The translations under genes were made by a program, and so were the position numbers. The notes under the pieces are model-generated. The model did no database searches. It was given only the letters and a program-made list of their open reading frames with translations, and was not told where the DNA came from. This document shows positions 29,301-37,109 of a DNA stretch of 64,000 nucleotides, in pieces; the first letter of the stretch is position 1; each line of letters opens with the position of its first letter. The stretch is from Pseudomonas sp. (GTDB taxonomy: Bacteria; Pseudomonadota; Gammaproteobacteria; Pseudomonadales; Pseudomonadaceae). The DNA lies in NCBI RefSeq assembly GCF_028293835.1, contig NZ_JAQGNX010000127.1:104798-168797 (forward strand). Reading direction: 5' to 3'.

Positions 29301-29893
29301 ACGATCTCGGTAAGTTCTTCGGTCCGGGTGGCGTAATGGATGATTTCTTCACCAGGAACCTGGCGACCTATGTCGACATGAGTGGTGGGCAGTGGCGCTG
29401 GCGGGTCACGGGTTCCGCGCCGCTGGGCATTTCTGCTGAAGTGCTTAAGCAGTTCCAGTTGGGCGCGCAGTTGCGCGACATGCTGTTCGTCAATGGCGGC
29501 GGGCGTCCATCGTTGCGCTTCGATCTGACCCCAATCAGCGCTGATCCCGAACTGACCCAAGTCAAACTGGACATTGATGGCCAGCCGGTCGAATACGCTG
29601 CCAATACAGCATCGCAGACGTCATCAATTCTGTTGCCCAGTGGCAAGGGCAGCGGTCAGGTGGGGTTCGAAGCAACACCGGCGTTGAGTGGCAAGCTACT
29701 CACTTCGGGTCCATGGGCCTGGTTTCGCATGATGGATCGGGGCGCGTTGCAGCCGACCGCCCAGGGAGAGCGCTACCGCCTGACCTTCACGCTCGATGGC
29801 CACAAAGTGACCTACCAACTGGATGCCAGCAGCGCGATCAACCCGTTTCGACGCAAGGAACTGGAGCAGTTCCGCTGCCCGGTAGCGCTTTAG
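26351..29893 (+). CDS. tssM: T6SS membrane core protein TssM
   Basis: A 1180-residue IcmF/TssM. Two N-terminal membrane helices lie near 12-30 and 50-68. A cytoplasmic NTPase-like domain has Walker A GAPGSGKT at 134-141 and DTAGRYTTQD, and a third membrane helix lies near 446-467. The large periplasmic domain ends in the beta-rich segment that contacts TssJ in other systems. Walker A is intact, unlike in some TssM proteins. It is followed after 1 base by tagF. Confidence 0.96.
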   Translation: MSMKRLFVGLLKPWVLSLLGVSLLSLLLWFEGPLLAFNGQEPFAATSTRWYFILFFVLLWAGYFLFKYVAGWLANRRLMVSLGGADTPAHESALESTVLAKRMQEALAVLRKSNSGKRLGGQYLYQLPWYMFVGAPGSGKTTALVHSGLKFPVADALGPQAIGGVGGTRNCDWWFTDEAVLLDTAGRYTTQDSHAEVDNAAWTGFLGLLKKHRRRRPINGVIVAVSVSDLLQQGAAGRQLQAKAIRARIKELHEQLGIVFPIYVVVTKCDLLAGFVEFFEPMGREERTQVWGMTFPLSPTDTVDQALANYPEQFQVLERQLQVRVLSRMQQERDLQRRALLYRFPQQFAGVGQVLGDFLNEAFASTRYESQALLRGVYFTSGTQEGSPIDRVMASLAGAFGLDRKVLPANAGSGRSYFLTTLLREVVFKEAELAGTNWRFEHQRRRLQWLGCAAVAVLLLLLTAALTTSYLRNQRYVESIQTQAGKIDQLAQSTSSDANLLELLPLLNAARDLPGGYAVRTADIPFLNRFGLSQNDKLGSGAQALYQRLLRDTLQPRIVSRLEQALRRGDANNPEFLYATLRVYLMLGDRRHFDAESVQVWLETDWLRSLTQTNDAQREQLLNHAAALLRDGDDSAAPPVLDANLIAQTRLTLAMMPLPQRVYNRVKRQVEQAGLPEFSVNAAVGRDVSSVLMQQSGAPLTRGVPGLYSVAGLRQFEQQLGSSIADIAKDSWVLDRQESAAATSDTSLQSSVQQLYYSDYINQWDQFLADVRIVPFSSLDQAARITNVLAAVDSPLRTLLQAAARETTLEGLKASPSAGQSLDDSVRSKLDAARKKLEAALGSSNDASANAAEVPVNPVDQHFDALHKMVGAAGATTPAPVDQVLAMLKDASQYFDAADAARRGGMPAPAGDTLTRLKREADGKPEPLGGMLQNIDSVGGALTLGSERARLNALWTASAANFCQQAIAGRYPLVRSASKDVTPDDLGKFFGPGGVMDDFFTRNLATYVDMSGGQWRWRVTGSAPLGISAEVLKQFQLGAQLRDMLFVNGGGRPSLRFDLTPISADPELTQVKLDIDGQPVEYAANTASQTSSILLPSGKGSGQVGFEATPALSGKLLTSGPWAWFRMMDRGALQPTAQGERYRLTFTLDGHKVTYQLDASSAINPFRRKELEQFRCPVAL

Positions 29894-29894
29894 T

Positions 29895-30608
29895 ATGAAC
29901 GTGCCATCTGATGCAAGTGCCGGCTTTTTCGGCAAAGTCACCAGCCACGGGGACTTCGTTTCTCGCCGTTTGCCTCCGGCCTTTGTCACACGGTGGGACG
30001 GCTGGTTGCAGTCTGTATTGCAAGCCAGTCGAGCTGACCTCGGGCCACGCTGGTCGAGCACCTACCTGAGCAGCTCGATTTGGCGTTTTGCATTGGCTCC
30101 CGGTGTATGTGACGACCGTTCATGGGCGGGACTGATGATGCCCAGCGTGGATCGGGTAGGGCGCCAGTTTCCACTGACCATCGTTGCTAGCGTGGCCGGC
30201 AATGCGCCGTTGCGCGAATGGGCGGCTGAGGCAGGTCCCTGGTTCGGTCAATTGGAGGCGTTGGCGCTCTGGTCGCTGCGCGAAGACTTTTCGCTGGAAC
30301 AGTTCGATACAGCGTTGCGTGCTATCGCTGCACCCGCCACTGCAAAGCCCGCACCGATGGATGACATCACCCAAGGCGAACTCCCCATGGGCAGGGTGTT
30401 CGCACTGGCGGGGCTGGAATCGCTGCCCACGGCAGTGGCGCAGCTTGACCTCGCGTTTTCGGGGGAAAGTCTGTGGTGGACTGATGGTTCGGAGCAGGTG
30501 ATGCCCTGTCTATTGCATTGTCGCGGGCTGCCAGCGATTGCTGCGTCCTCGGCGATGTTCGACGGTCAGTGGCGTGCACGAGGTTGGGAGGGCAGTGGGG
30601 CGCAATGA
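29895..30608 (+). CDS. tagF: T6SS-associated protein TagF
   Basis: A 237-residue TagF (ImpM). It opens with GFFGKVTSHGDFVSRRLPPAFVTRWDGWLQ and contains WAGLMMPSVDRVGRQFPLTI, both diagnostic. In Pseudomonas aeruginosa TagF is a post-translational repressor that acts with Fha and the threonine-phosphorylation pathway. Its stop abuts the stop of the convergent pppA gene with zero bases between. Confidence 0.93.
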   Translation: MNVPSDASAGFFGKVTSHGDFVSRRLPPAFVTRWDGWLQSVLQASRADLGPRWSSTYLSSSIWRFALAPGVCDDRSWAGLMMPSVDRVGRQFPLTIVASVAGNAPLREWAAEAGPWFGQLEALALWSLREDFSLEQFDTALRAIAAPATAKPAPMDDITQGELPMGRVFALAGLESLPTAVAQLDLAFSGESLWWTDGSEQVMPCLLHCRGLPAIAASSAMFDGQWRARGWEGSGAQ

Positions 30609-31442
30609 TCAACCAGGATCGCTGTGACACAACATCAGCAACACAGTGATGTTGTCGCGCCCACCGTATTTTTTTGACAGCGTAACCAGTCGGGCGCAGT
30701 CCTGCTCCAGGGTGACTTCGCAGGTCGTGGCCAGAATTTGCTGAATCTCGGCATGGGACACCGCCCCGTGCAATCCATCGCTGCACAGCATCAACAGGTC
30801 ATTGGGCTGGAGCTTGAACGTGCGGATTTCCGGGAGTACATCCGGTGTCGGGCCAAGCGCCTGAAGCAGCATGTTGCGCGGGGGAAGGTTGTCTCGGATG
30901 CCGGCGTCCAGCGCCTGTTGATACAGGGTCTGGTCGCGGGTCAATTGCATTAAGGCGCGATCGCGCAAGCAGTACAATCGACTATCGCCGACGTGGAAAA
31001 AGATCAGCTCGCCGTCAGCGAACGGGCGGCAGAAACCAGTCAGGGTCGTGCCCATGCCGCCCTCGGCGCGGTCATGAGCGAGGTTTTGCGCGTAGAGCGT
31101 CTGATTAGCGAATTCGACGGCGTCAAACATCAGCGAAACGGCCATGATGCCGAGGTCGGAGACCGTAGCGTCCTGGTCGTGATCAGCGCTGCGGGTGGCA
31201 TCAGGGTCAATCGTCGCACTGTGATCGGCGGCCACATAAGGAACGCCATGGGCACGGGCCCGGCGAAGAAATTGCTGCACGGCATTCAGTGCGCCGGCAC
31301 TGGCCACTTCACCCGCCGCATGACCGCCCATGCCGTCGGCAACGATAGCCAGATCCAACTTTTCGTCGATCAGGAAATTGTCTTCATTACTCCTGCGCAC
31401 CGTGCCGATATCTGTGATGCCAAAGGCTGTTCCGATCGTCAT
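30609..31442 (-). CDS. pppA: T6SS PP2C-type phosphatase PppA
   Basis: A 277-residue Mg/Mn-dependent Ser/Thr phosphatase. Metal-binding motifs are NEDNFL, DGMGGHAAGE, GDSRLY and the C-terminal GGRDNITVL. It reverses PpkA-made phosphorylation and so turns the T6SS off. ATG 31442 (MTIGTAFGITDIG) is preferred over an upstream TTG. It lies on the opposite strand to the structural genes, between tagF and ppkA, and so has its own promoter facing ppkA. Confidence 0.93.
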   Translation of the reverse strand: MTIGTAFGITDIGTVRRSNEDNFLIDEKLDLAIVADGMGGHAAGEVASAGALNAVQQFLRRARAHGVPYVAADHSATIDPDATRSADHDQDATVSDLGIMAVSLMFDAVEFANQTLYAQNLAHDRAEGGMGTTLTGFCRPFADGELIFFHVGDSRLYCLRDRALMQLTRDQTLYQQALDAGIRDNLPPRNMLLQALGPTPDVLPEIRTFKLQPNDLLMLCSDGLHGAVSHAEIQQILATTCEVTLEQDCARLVTLSKKYGGRDNITVLLMLCHSDPG

Positions 31443-31779
31443 GCGGTACGGGCGGCTGGGTGAGAGCGGTATCGAAGTATTCAAAGTGCCCTCATAAGAT
31501 GACAGTGCCTAAGGAAGAACGTATCTGCTCCTTGAAAATCAAACCCTTGGGTGTCCGACTGGCGTGATATTCATCGTGTGAGCCGATGGCGATCAACGTA
31601 TTGCATCCTGTGGTTTTTGTACAGAACGCCTGATTCATTGAGTGTGCGAAAAGCGGGCGTTATGGGTTCAAATCCATGGCGTTATGATATCTTTGCGCTC
31701 GCCATCTCTCATGTGGATGAGGTCCGGATTTTCGCGCCAATATCTGCGCACTCATGATGCACGACTGTCAGGACCGCGA
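31443..31779. other. divergent promoter region pppA / ppkA
   Basis: A 337-base non-coding stretch that must drive pppA leftward and ppkA rightward. On the plus strand the A/T-rich box GTTATGATATC (31680-31690) is a possible -10 element, but I see no good -35 partner. Opposed promoters would let the ratio of kinase to phosphatase be set here. Confidence 0.45.
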
Positions 31780-34392
31780 ATGAGTCACGATCATCCATTG
31801 AGCCCCTCTTGCGACCCGGACCTGACCGTTCCTGCCACACCTGCGGAGTTCGAGCGGCTATTCAAGGCCGCACCCTCCGATGCTCCCGTGTCAGGCGTGC
31901 ACGATGAGGACGCCACGCTAGTCACAGCCCTCTACGCAGAGGACGGGACACAATTGGTTGCTCGCTCGACCGCAACCTCTCAACGCGCTGCGCCATCGAG
32001 GATTGCCCCTGCGCCGGCGATGGATGGCGGCACCCATTCGGCGTCCGTGTCGCTGTCGAACTCTCAGGTGTCGACCGGTTCTTTTTCCAACTCCTCGTCG
32101 TCTTCCCGCGGACCTTCGCAGTTGCGAATGCTGGCTCAGGAAGCAGCTGCGATGGAGTCGTTGCCCGTGCCCCACTACGTGGGTCCTTCGAGCTCGTTAG
32201 CGTTGCCTCCCGGTTTCGGTTTATTCGAATATCGTATCGACAAGGTCCTGGGGCAAGGCAGCTTCGGTATTACTTACCTCGCCACCGATGTGAACCTGAA
32301 CATACAAGTCGCGATCAAGGAGTACCTGCCGAGCCATTGTGCCAGCCGCTCGGTTGATTATTCGGTGGTTGCGCGCTGGGCCGAGGCTGAAGAGTTTTAT
32401 CTGGATGGCCTGGAAGCCTTTCTCATCGAAGCGCGTACCCTGGCGACCTTTCAACACCCGAACATTGTGCGTGTGGTGCGTTTTTTCGAGGCGTATCGAA
32501 CGGCCTATATGGTGCTCGATTACGAGCAGGGGCATTCCCTGAAGCACTGGTGGGTGGCGTCGCGTGCCTCTCGGGAAGCCTGGCTGGTAGAGCTGTTGCA
32601 GCCTTTGCTCGATGGACTTGCGTTGGTACATGAGGCCGGTTATCTGCACCGGGACATCAAACCGGACAACATTTATGCAGGGCTGGACGGTGGCCGCCTG
32701 GTTTTGCTGGATTTCGGAGCCGCACGTTTGGCTGCAGGTGGTGAGCAAGCGGTGGCTGATGTACTGACTCCTGGGTATGCACCCGCTGAACAATACAACG
32801 GTGGCGCCCAAGGACCCTGGACGGATATCTACGCCTTCGGCGCCACCTTGTATTGGATGATCACCGGCAAGAAACCCGAGGCGGCGCCCGCCCGGCTGTC
32901 TGGCGAAGTCACGATGGTCGCTGCCGTGGAGGCGGGCGCCGGGCGTTATGGAACTCCTTTCCTGGCTGCCATTGACTGGGCGCTGCAACCCGAAGCTGCC
33001 AGACGCCCGCAAAACGTGCAGGATTTTGCCAACGCCTTATTCGCGGGTCATGCCGGCACGCTCAACCTGCAAGAGGCACTGCACAACAGTTCTCACAGCA
33101 GTCGTGTTTATGGGGCGCCAGCGTCGCGGCTGTCTTTTTGGCGTAGAACCGGGCGTCTGATTCAGCGCGTGCTGCATCCCAACGGCTGGCCGCTGATGCT
33201 GAAAATGACGATGCTAATGATGATGGCGGCCTTGATGCCGATGACAATCACCGCCTATTACAACCTGCACGGTTCCAGGGTGGCGATGACCGCCAACGAA
33301 CAGCAGAACCTTGAAAGCCTGGCGCTGAGTACTGCGGGGCGCATCTCGCAACTGATTGGTGACAGCCGTCACCTCGCCGCTTATCTGGCCAGCGACGTGC
33401 GCTTCATTGACTATCTGAAAGATCCAACACCCGACAAAGGATCCGCGCTCCAGGCACGCCTGATGAATCTGGTCGACAGTAACCCGGATGTGCAGTTGGC
33501 GTTTTTGATGACCAGCGATGGCAGCGTGCCGGTGTCGAGCGACCCGGAAGTAGCGGGAATGAGTTTCGGCTTTCGCGAATATTTCCAACGGGCGATGGCG
33601 GGGGAGTCGTACACCTCAAACGTGGTGCTTGGCACCACCACTGGCACCGCAGGCATGTTTTTTTCCAACCCGGTACGAGACGCCGATGGCACCATAGTCG
33701 GCGTGATGGTGCTGCGCCTGAAGGCTACGTCGATCAGAGCCGTTCTTGATGAAGTGCAGGCCGGTGGCGACGAAAGCATTCCGATGATGATCGACGCCGA
33801 TGGCGTGCTGATCGCTTATCCGGATGAGAAACGGCTCTATAGCACGCTGCGCGCCTTGCCCAATGAGACGTTGGTGCGCTTCGTCGCCGATCAACGTTTC
33901 AAGCGAAGCAGTTTCGATGACCTGCAAATGCCTGAGTTGGCGCAGGCGCTGATTGGTGCCAATAAGGTCGGCAACGTCAGTTATCACTCTACGCTGAGCG
34001 GCCTTGATGAATACGCGGGATTTGCGCCTGTCAAAGGCACCGGGCTGGTGGTCGCCATGAGCGAATCACGCGCTCAATTTGAGGCACCGCTGCGACGGCT
34101 GGTGCGCAATGTGCTGTACAGCGTACTCGCCGTAGGCTTGATTTTCCTGGTGTTGGTTATAGGACTGGCACGCGGCGTCGTTCGTCCGGTACTGCGTCTG
34201 ATAACAGCCACTGAGGCGTTGAAGAACGGCAATTTCGAAAAGGCCAGGATCGAGGTCAGCCCGGGTCGTCACATTGACGAAATCGGCCGACTGTCCCGCA
34301 CTTTCAACGTGATGATCGACGTGCTGCGCCAGCGTGAGCGAGAACGCGAACAGACCGGCCAGCGTCGACGGGGTCGTAGCCGTAAGGAGTGA
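31780..34392 (+). CDS. ppkA: T6SS transmembrane Ser/Thr kinase PpkA with periplasmic Cache-like sensor and HAMP
   Basis: An 870-residue receptor kinase. After a Ser-rich N-terminus comes a kinase domain at about 147-425, with Gly-loop GQGSFG, Lys180 in VAIKEYL, HRDIKPDN at 290-297 and DFG at 311-313. A membrane helix lies at 471-493, then a periplasmic sensor of about 270 residues (500-770) that looks like a double Cache domain. A second helix lies at 778-797, and a HAMP domain at 798-850 ends the protein. Classical Pseudomonas aeruginosa PpkA instead has a von Willebrand-A periplasmic domain. ATG 31780 follows CAGGA; longer in-frame starts lack family character. Confidence 0.92.
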   Translation: MSHDHPLSPSCDPDLTVPATPAEFERLFKAAPSDAPVSGVHDEDATLVTALYAEDGTQLVARSTATSQRAAPSRIAPAPAMDGGTHSASVSLSNSQVSTGSFSNSSSSSRGPSQLRMLAQEAAAMESLPVPHYVGPSSSLALPPGFGLFEYRIDKVLGQGSFGITYLATDVNLNIQVAIKEYLPSHCASRSVDYSVVARWAEAEEFYLDGLEAFLIEARTLATFQHPNIVRVVRFFEAYRTAYMVLDYEQGHSLKHWWVASRASREAWLVELLQPLLDGLALVHEAGYLHRDIKPDNIYAGLDGGRLVLLDFGAARLAAGGEQAVADVLTPGYAPAEQYNGGAQGPWTDIYAFGATLYWMITGKKPEAAPARLSGEVTMVAAVEAGAGRYGTPFLAAIDWALQPEAARRPQNVQDFANALFAGHAGTLNLQEALHNSSHSSRVYGAPASRLSFWRRTGRLIQRVLHPNGWPLMLKMTMLMMMAALMPMTITAYYNLHGSRVAMTANEQQNLESLALSTAGRISQLIGDSRHLAAYLASDVRFIDYLKDPTPDKGSALQARLMNLVDSNPDVQLAFLMTSDGSVPVSSDPEVAGMSFGFREYFQRAMAGESYTSNVVLGTTTGTAGMFFSNPVRDADGTIVGVMVLRLKATSIRAVLDEVQAGGDESIPMMIDADGVLIAYPDEKRLYSTLRALPNETLVRFVADQRFKRSSFDDLQMPELAQALIGANKVGNVSYHSTLSGLDEYAGFAPVKGTGLVVAMSESRAQFEAPLRRLVRNVLYSVLAVGLIFLVLVIGLARGVVRPVLRLITATEALKNGNFEKARIEVSPGRHIDEIGRLSRTFNVMIDVLRQREREREQTGQRRRGRSRKE

Positions 34393-34449
34393 ACAGGCGA
34401 CAGGTCTTGAGCCTGTGCAGACCCTGTGAAGCCCACACCAAGGAAGACG

Positions 34450-35037
34450 ATGCGCATGGTGTTTTACGATCAAAGTCGACGCTTCCATATTCTAAGCGAT
34501 GGCAATCTACTTCTGAGCCGGTGCCCTGGGGCCCAGGACGATTCTCAATCTAGCACCGTCATCAGTGATGAATGGCAGGCCAAAAGCTTTATCCGCAGGT
34601 GTTTTCCGGATTCGTTCGCGCTTATCCGCCTGCGCGATGCGCTGGCCCGGGATCTTTTCAACGCGACCCGATATTCCGACGATCATGTTGTCAGGGAGGC
34701 CGCTTTGCGTCTGGTCAGCGGCGCCTGGAGAGTGGTCTATGAAGAGGTCGAGGGTTCAACGGTGACCGCTTCAACAGTAAGCGCACCGGTGCCGTACCTC
34801 AAGCCGGTGCCTGGCATGCGCCAACCGGTAACTGCCCCCAGACCGGCCGCCGTCGCCAGGCAGGCTCCGGTTCTGGTCCCTTCGGAAGAAGCCTCACCGC
34901 CTGGGTCGGAGTGGCCGGAAGACGCCGATCAGATCGCCCAGGCTGACACGCTTATCAAAGCGGCGCGCCTGGGCACGCCTTTTTGCGAACCCTGCGCCGC
35001 GAAGGCAAGGGCCGTCCCGGAGAGACTCGCGTCGTGA
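34450..35037 (+). CDS. unrecognised 195-residue T6SS-linked protein with C-terminal GTPFCEPC motif
   Basis: No family is recognised with confidence. ATG 34450 follows AGGAAGA. Residues 1-105 look folded (MVFYDQSRRFHILSDGN, then LRDALARDLFNATRYSDDH). A Pro/Ala linker follows, and a C-terminal segment ADTLIKAARLGTPFCEPC has a paired Cys motif that I have seen in other T6SS-neighbourhood proteins. It is 57 bases downstream of ppkA, and its stop overlaps the start of the DUF4123 gene (GTGA), so the two are probably made together. A cargo or co-adaptor role is inference. Confidence 0.72.
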   Translation: MRMVFYDQSRRFHILSDGNLLLSRCPGAQDDSQSSTVISDEWQAKSFIRRCFPDSFALIRLRDALARDLFNATRYSDDHVVREAALRLVSGAWRVVYEEVEGSTVTASTVSAPVPYLKPVPGMRQPVTAPRPAAVARQAPVLVPSEEASPPGSEWPEDADQIAQADTLIKAARLGTPFCEPCAAKARAVPERLAS

Positions 35038-35582
35038 ATGAACCCACCCTTGCGCAGTTGACCCAGCTGCTCTGGCCGAACGGCGACCACCTGCAGAGCC
35101 CACAAGTGTACTGGTTGCTCGACGGCGCACGGGATCCAGACATCGCCGGTCTGGTACGGTTCGGGAATCTGGAGCATGCGTGCCTGTTTACGGGACGGCT
35201 TCATCCACGTTTACAGGCGGCCGCTCCGTACCTCGTGCATTTGTCAGCAGGTTCGCCGACGACCAACCTGCTGCTTGGCCGTGGTTGGGGGAAGGCATGG
35301 GGCATTCTGATTGTTGCGCCGCCCAATGTGACGCTGAATCAGCAGCGGCTGCACTTCAAAAAATTGTTGCGGGTCCAGACGGAAGACCGCCGCGAACTTG
35401 TCTTTCGCTTTTACGACCCGCGTGTCCTGAATCTATATTTGCCAACGTGTACGAGGGAAGAGTGTCGTACCGTTTTCGGCCCTGTGAGCCGATTCGTTGC
35501 AGAAGAGCAAATGGGACGTGCCGTCCGCGTATTTGAATTCCAGAGTGACGATTTGCGTTTCCAGGAGCATTCACTGTCCTGA
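35034..35582 (+). CDS. DUF4123 T6SS effector-loading adaptor
   Basis: A 182-residue DUF4123 protein. The family binds VgrG and loads cargo effectors. Landmarks are VYWLLDGARDPDIAG near the start and the C-terminal FRFYDPRVLNLYLPTC, typical of DUF4123 (R-[FY]-[YW]-DPRV). The only in-frame start near the domain is GTG 35034, overlapping the upstream stop as GTGA. No effector gene follows: the next gene is on the other strand. The adaptor is therefore orphaned in its usual arrangement or serves the 195-residue protein encoded just before it. Confidence 0.85.
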   Translation: MNEPTLAQLTQLLWPNGDHLQSPQVYWLLDGARDPDIAGLVRFGNLEHACLFTGRLHPRLQAAAPYLVHLSAGSPTTNLLLGRGWGKAWGILIVAPPNVTLNQQRLHFKKLLRVQTEDRRELVFRFYDPRVLNLYLPTCTREECRTVFGPVSRFVAEEQMGRAVRVFEFQSDDLRFQEHSLS

Positions 35583-35611
35583 GGGTCTCCGCCTTGCCAG
35601 CACAATAGGCG

Positions 35612-37066
35612 TCAGGCGTTTTTGGCTTCGCTGAGGAAGCGGCTGCGCTCGGCTGGCACCTCGATGTGCTCCGCCAACAGGTCGAGAAAGGCTGTCTTGT
35701 CGTTGGTCTGACGCAAGGCTCGCTTGACCACGACCTTGGCGATGGGTCCGATGAACACGGTCAGGCGCTGGGTCATAGCGTCGGCGTAAGCGGCGTCGAA
35801 GATCACCGGCGCCTGCACCTGGTTTACCGCCCAGGCCGGCGGGTTCAAGCCGCTGCCACTTATTGCCTGGCTGCGAAGCCGGTTGCCGGTTGCGGTACCG
35901 TTGGCGAGCAATTTTTTCTTGATGCCGGCAACGGCACTCTGGAACTGCACGCGCCCGACTTCTGACGGGATATGCGCCAGCAGCGATTCACACAGCTCAT
36001 CGATGCCCTCAGCCTTGGACGCGGTCTTCTTCAGCAGCAGTTTAGCGATGGGGCCTATCTGCCGTGACAATACGCTCTCAAGTTCGGCAAAGGCTTCCTG
36101 TTTCCAGGGCGTAACGGTTTCGATGCCGCTGCTCGATGACGTGCCGACGGAGTAGGTGGGCGGCGTCGCTGCCACCATGTCGAGACGTACCTGGGCCACC
36201 ATTTGGGTATGTTCGGCAATCGCCAGGGTGGTGGCGTCGGGATCGAAGTCACCCTCCCGTTGAGCCGTTTCCAGCGCTTGGAGGAACGCCTGCGCCGAGG
36301 CAAATCGATCGTCCGCTACCTTGGCGATAGCCTTTTCCATAACCCGGTCGAACGCCGGGCTCAGTGCTGGGTTCAGACTGGAAGGAGGCGCCGGTTCCTG
36401 GCTGAGGATCTGCTGCATGACCACGGCAGTAGATCCCGTGAAGGGACGTACTCCGGTCAGCAACTGGTACAGCACGATACCGGCCGAGAACAGATCGCTG
36501 CGGCCATCGACGGTTGCCCCGCGGATCTGCTCGGGTGACATGTAGCTCGGCGTGCCTATCATCGAGCCAACCTGGGTCAGGGTCGAAGATTCGATTCGGG
36601 CGATGCCGAAATCACTGATTTTGACCTGTGCCATATGGGTGATCAGCAAATTCGCCGGTTTGATGTCACGGTGTACCACGCCGCGTTCATGGGCGTAGGC
36701 CAGCGCCCGTAGCAGGTCTGCCATCCACAATGCAACACGGGCTGGGGCGGTGGGGCGATCGGCGACCATCAACGTATTGAGCGGCGTGCCGTCGACGAAT
36801 TCCATGGCGATGTAAGCCGAATCTGGGTCTTCGCCGTAATCATAAACCGCGACGATATTCGGGTGATTCAGGCGCCCGGCGGCCTGGGCCTCTTTTTTGA
36901 AACGTCCGACTATCTCGTCTTGCTCGGCGTCGCTAAACAGCTCCTTACGAATGGTCTTGAGCGCCACGACGCGTTCGATGAACGGGTCGAATGCCTTGTA
37001 CACCACGCCCATGGCGCCTTTGCCGAGAACACTGTCGATGCGGTATTTGCCCAGGTATTCAGTCAT
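35612..37066 (-). CDS. soluble Ser/Thr protein kinase with two C-terminal IGPIAK repeat modules
   Basis: A 484-residue cytoplasmic kinase. The domain spans about 6-265, with Lys37, HRDIKPAN at 132-139, DFG at 152-154 and the activation-loop GTPSYMSPEQ at 171-180. There is no membrane helix. A linker carries DPDATTL (275-281). The C-terminus has two copies of a module of about 50 residues, 328-380 and 427-480, sharing IGPIAK-(hydrophobic)3-K and a later L..LL..I....R..F pattern. ATG 37066 is the start. It lies 43 bases downstream of the haem-sensor gene in the same direction and ends convergent with the DUF4123 gene. It resembles Stk-type kinases linked to T6SS. Confidence 0.9.
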   Translation of the reverse strand: MTEYLGKYRIDSVLGKGAMGVVYKAFDPFIERVVALKTIRKELFSDAEQDEIVGRFKKEAQAAGRLNHPNIVAVYDYGEDPDSAYIAMEFVDGTPLNTLMVADRPTAPARVALWMADLLRALAYAHERGVVHRDIKPANLLITHMAQVKISDFGIARIESSTLTQVGSMIGTPSYMSPEQIRGATVDGRSDLFSAGIVLYQLLTGVRPFTGSTAVVMQQILSQEPAPPSSLNPALSPAFDRVMEKAIAKVADDRFASAQAFLQALETAQREGDFDPDATTLAIAEHTQMVAQVRLDMVAATPPTYSVGTSSSSGIETVTPWKQEAFAELESVLSRQIGPIAKLLLKKTASKAEGIDELCESLLAHIPSEVGRVQFQSAVAGIKKKLLANGTATGNRLRSQAISGSGLNPPAWAVNQVQAPVIFDAAYADAMTQRLTVFIGPIAKVVVKRALRQTNDKTAFLDLLAEHIEVPAERSRFLSEAKNA

Positions 37067-37109
37067 TGATGGCAGCTCTAGGTACACCGGCAGATATGAG
37101 ATTAGTCAT

